Of a DNA stretch of 64,000 bases, positions 63,801 through 64,000 are shown one piece after another. Below the pieces are notes generated by a model. It saw nothing but the letters and a program-made list of their open reading frames with translations. It was not told the origin of the DNA and did not search any database. The first letter of the stretch is position 1. Every line of letters begins with the position of its first letter. Position numbers and translations under genes: made by a program. Source of the stretch: Pseudo-nitzschia pungens (taxonomy: Eukaryota; Bacillariophyta; Bacillariophyceae; Bacillariales; Bacillariaceae); NCBI GenBank assembly GCA_037355855.1, contig CM074758.1, positions 9,335,001-9,399,000 of the forward strand, written 5' to 3'.

Positions 63801-64000
63801 AACCGCCCAAGCGAACGGGGGTCCCACTCAAACCGGCGATGAAGAAAGAGGTCAAGTACAATGCTAAAGATATGACTGGTGAGAAACCACAAAAACAACC
63901 AAAAAAGCATCCGTCCAAGCTCGTACAGCCACAGAAGCGACGGGTCCCGGCATCAACGGAGGTGCCCGCAACCGATTTGGCATCACCTTCTTCTATATCG
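57844..64000 (+). CDS. giant coiled-coil protein, 3' truncated by the window edge
   Basis: At least 2050 codons. ATG 57844 gives MRGYSVDEKGREG; an in-frame ATG at 57799 is the alternative. One frame change at GG 58140-58141: removing a G gives ELARELKETLAKRDAEIEALRK, after which the frame is open to the last base. N-terminal Asn/Gly-rich segment; then a module, LAQLSDLISFR ... KLLLEMSDIIRMLNHID ... VRRKIQTIDRVLKD, shared with the gene at 37990; a Gln run (about 58768-58795); acidic/Pro linker; and coiled coil from about 59220 to 61000. A predicted globular part (about 61070-61690, MLFQRDFDIILRKLGYG; GQMFYVLHHFVQLRKV) precedes short repeats, more coiled coil, and a Pro/Lys-rich basic region (from 63540, KPPMKKPPPAKQ) likely to be disordered. 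A cytoskeletal or centrosome-like scaffold is a guess. Confidence 0.8.
61731..62145 (+). repeat. six degenerate 22-23 residue repeats within the coiled-coil protein
   Basis: Protein units begin SDLGFSTAN, NFGFSTAD, YDLGMSMAD, CDLSSSIAD, SELGFSTTN and SALALPATG, each followed by a variable V-S-x-x-E-x-D-E-K-S like stretch. DNA similarity is low, so the repeat is old. Confidence 0.7.

Overview
The window looks like nuclear DNA of a diatom, most likely a pennate one. The evidence is compositional and by family resemblance, not a database match. It carries a secreted protein with long Pro-Ser and Pro-Thr repeats and a Cys-rich C-terminal domain of a type common in diatom surface proteins. It also has a gametolysin-like (M11) metallopeptidase with ShK-like tails, and three short GT-AG introns of about 115 to 285 nt. 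There are no operons, no ribosomal or transfer RNA genes that I could recognise, and no transposase or reverse transcriptase.

Layout. From the left: a 5'-truncated TPR protein (+); a membrane-anchored potato-inhibitor-I protein (+); a PP2C phosphatase with one intron (-); a CCR4-like endonuclease/exonuclease/phosphatase protein (+); a hotdog thioesterase (-); an alpha/beta hydrolase (+); a tail-anchored protein (-); a Gln/Asn-rich protein with a possible decapping-coactivator motif (+); a giant chromatin reader of about 3190 codons with Tudor-like, bromodomain and PHD modules (+); a two-TM protein with a SHOCT-like end (-); a coiled-coil protein (+); an M11 peptidase (-); a DENN-domain protein (+); the Pro/Ser-repeat surface protein (+); a SET-domain protein (+); and a second, much larger coiled-coil protein that runs off the right edge (+). 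The two coiled-coil proteins share an N-terminal module and are probably paralogues. The genes do not form an obvious pathway. Several suit regulated chromatin or RNA metabolism (giant reader, SET, CCR4-like, possible decapping factor) and several suit the cell surface (inhibitor, M11 peptidase, Pro/Ser protein).

About half of the genes are interrupted by single-base frame changes. Nearly all are one base too long, mostly in short homopolymers. I treat these as insertion-type assembly errors and annotate through them, while recording the alternative of programmed frameshifting. About 40 percent of the window is intergenic. That DNA holds few genes but shows repeated signatures: a GTAAGGTTA / TACCGGTA motif, self-complementary ACT/AGT microsatellites, pentanucleotide tandem repeats near gene ends, and two copies of a small hairpin element.
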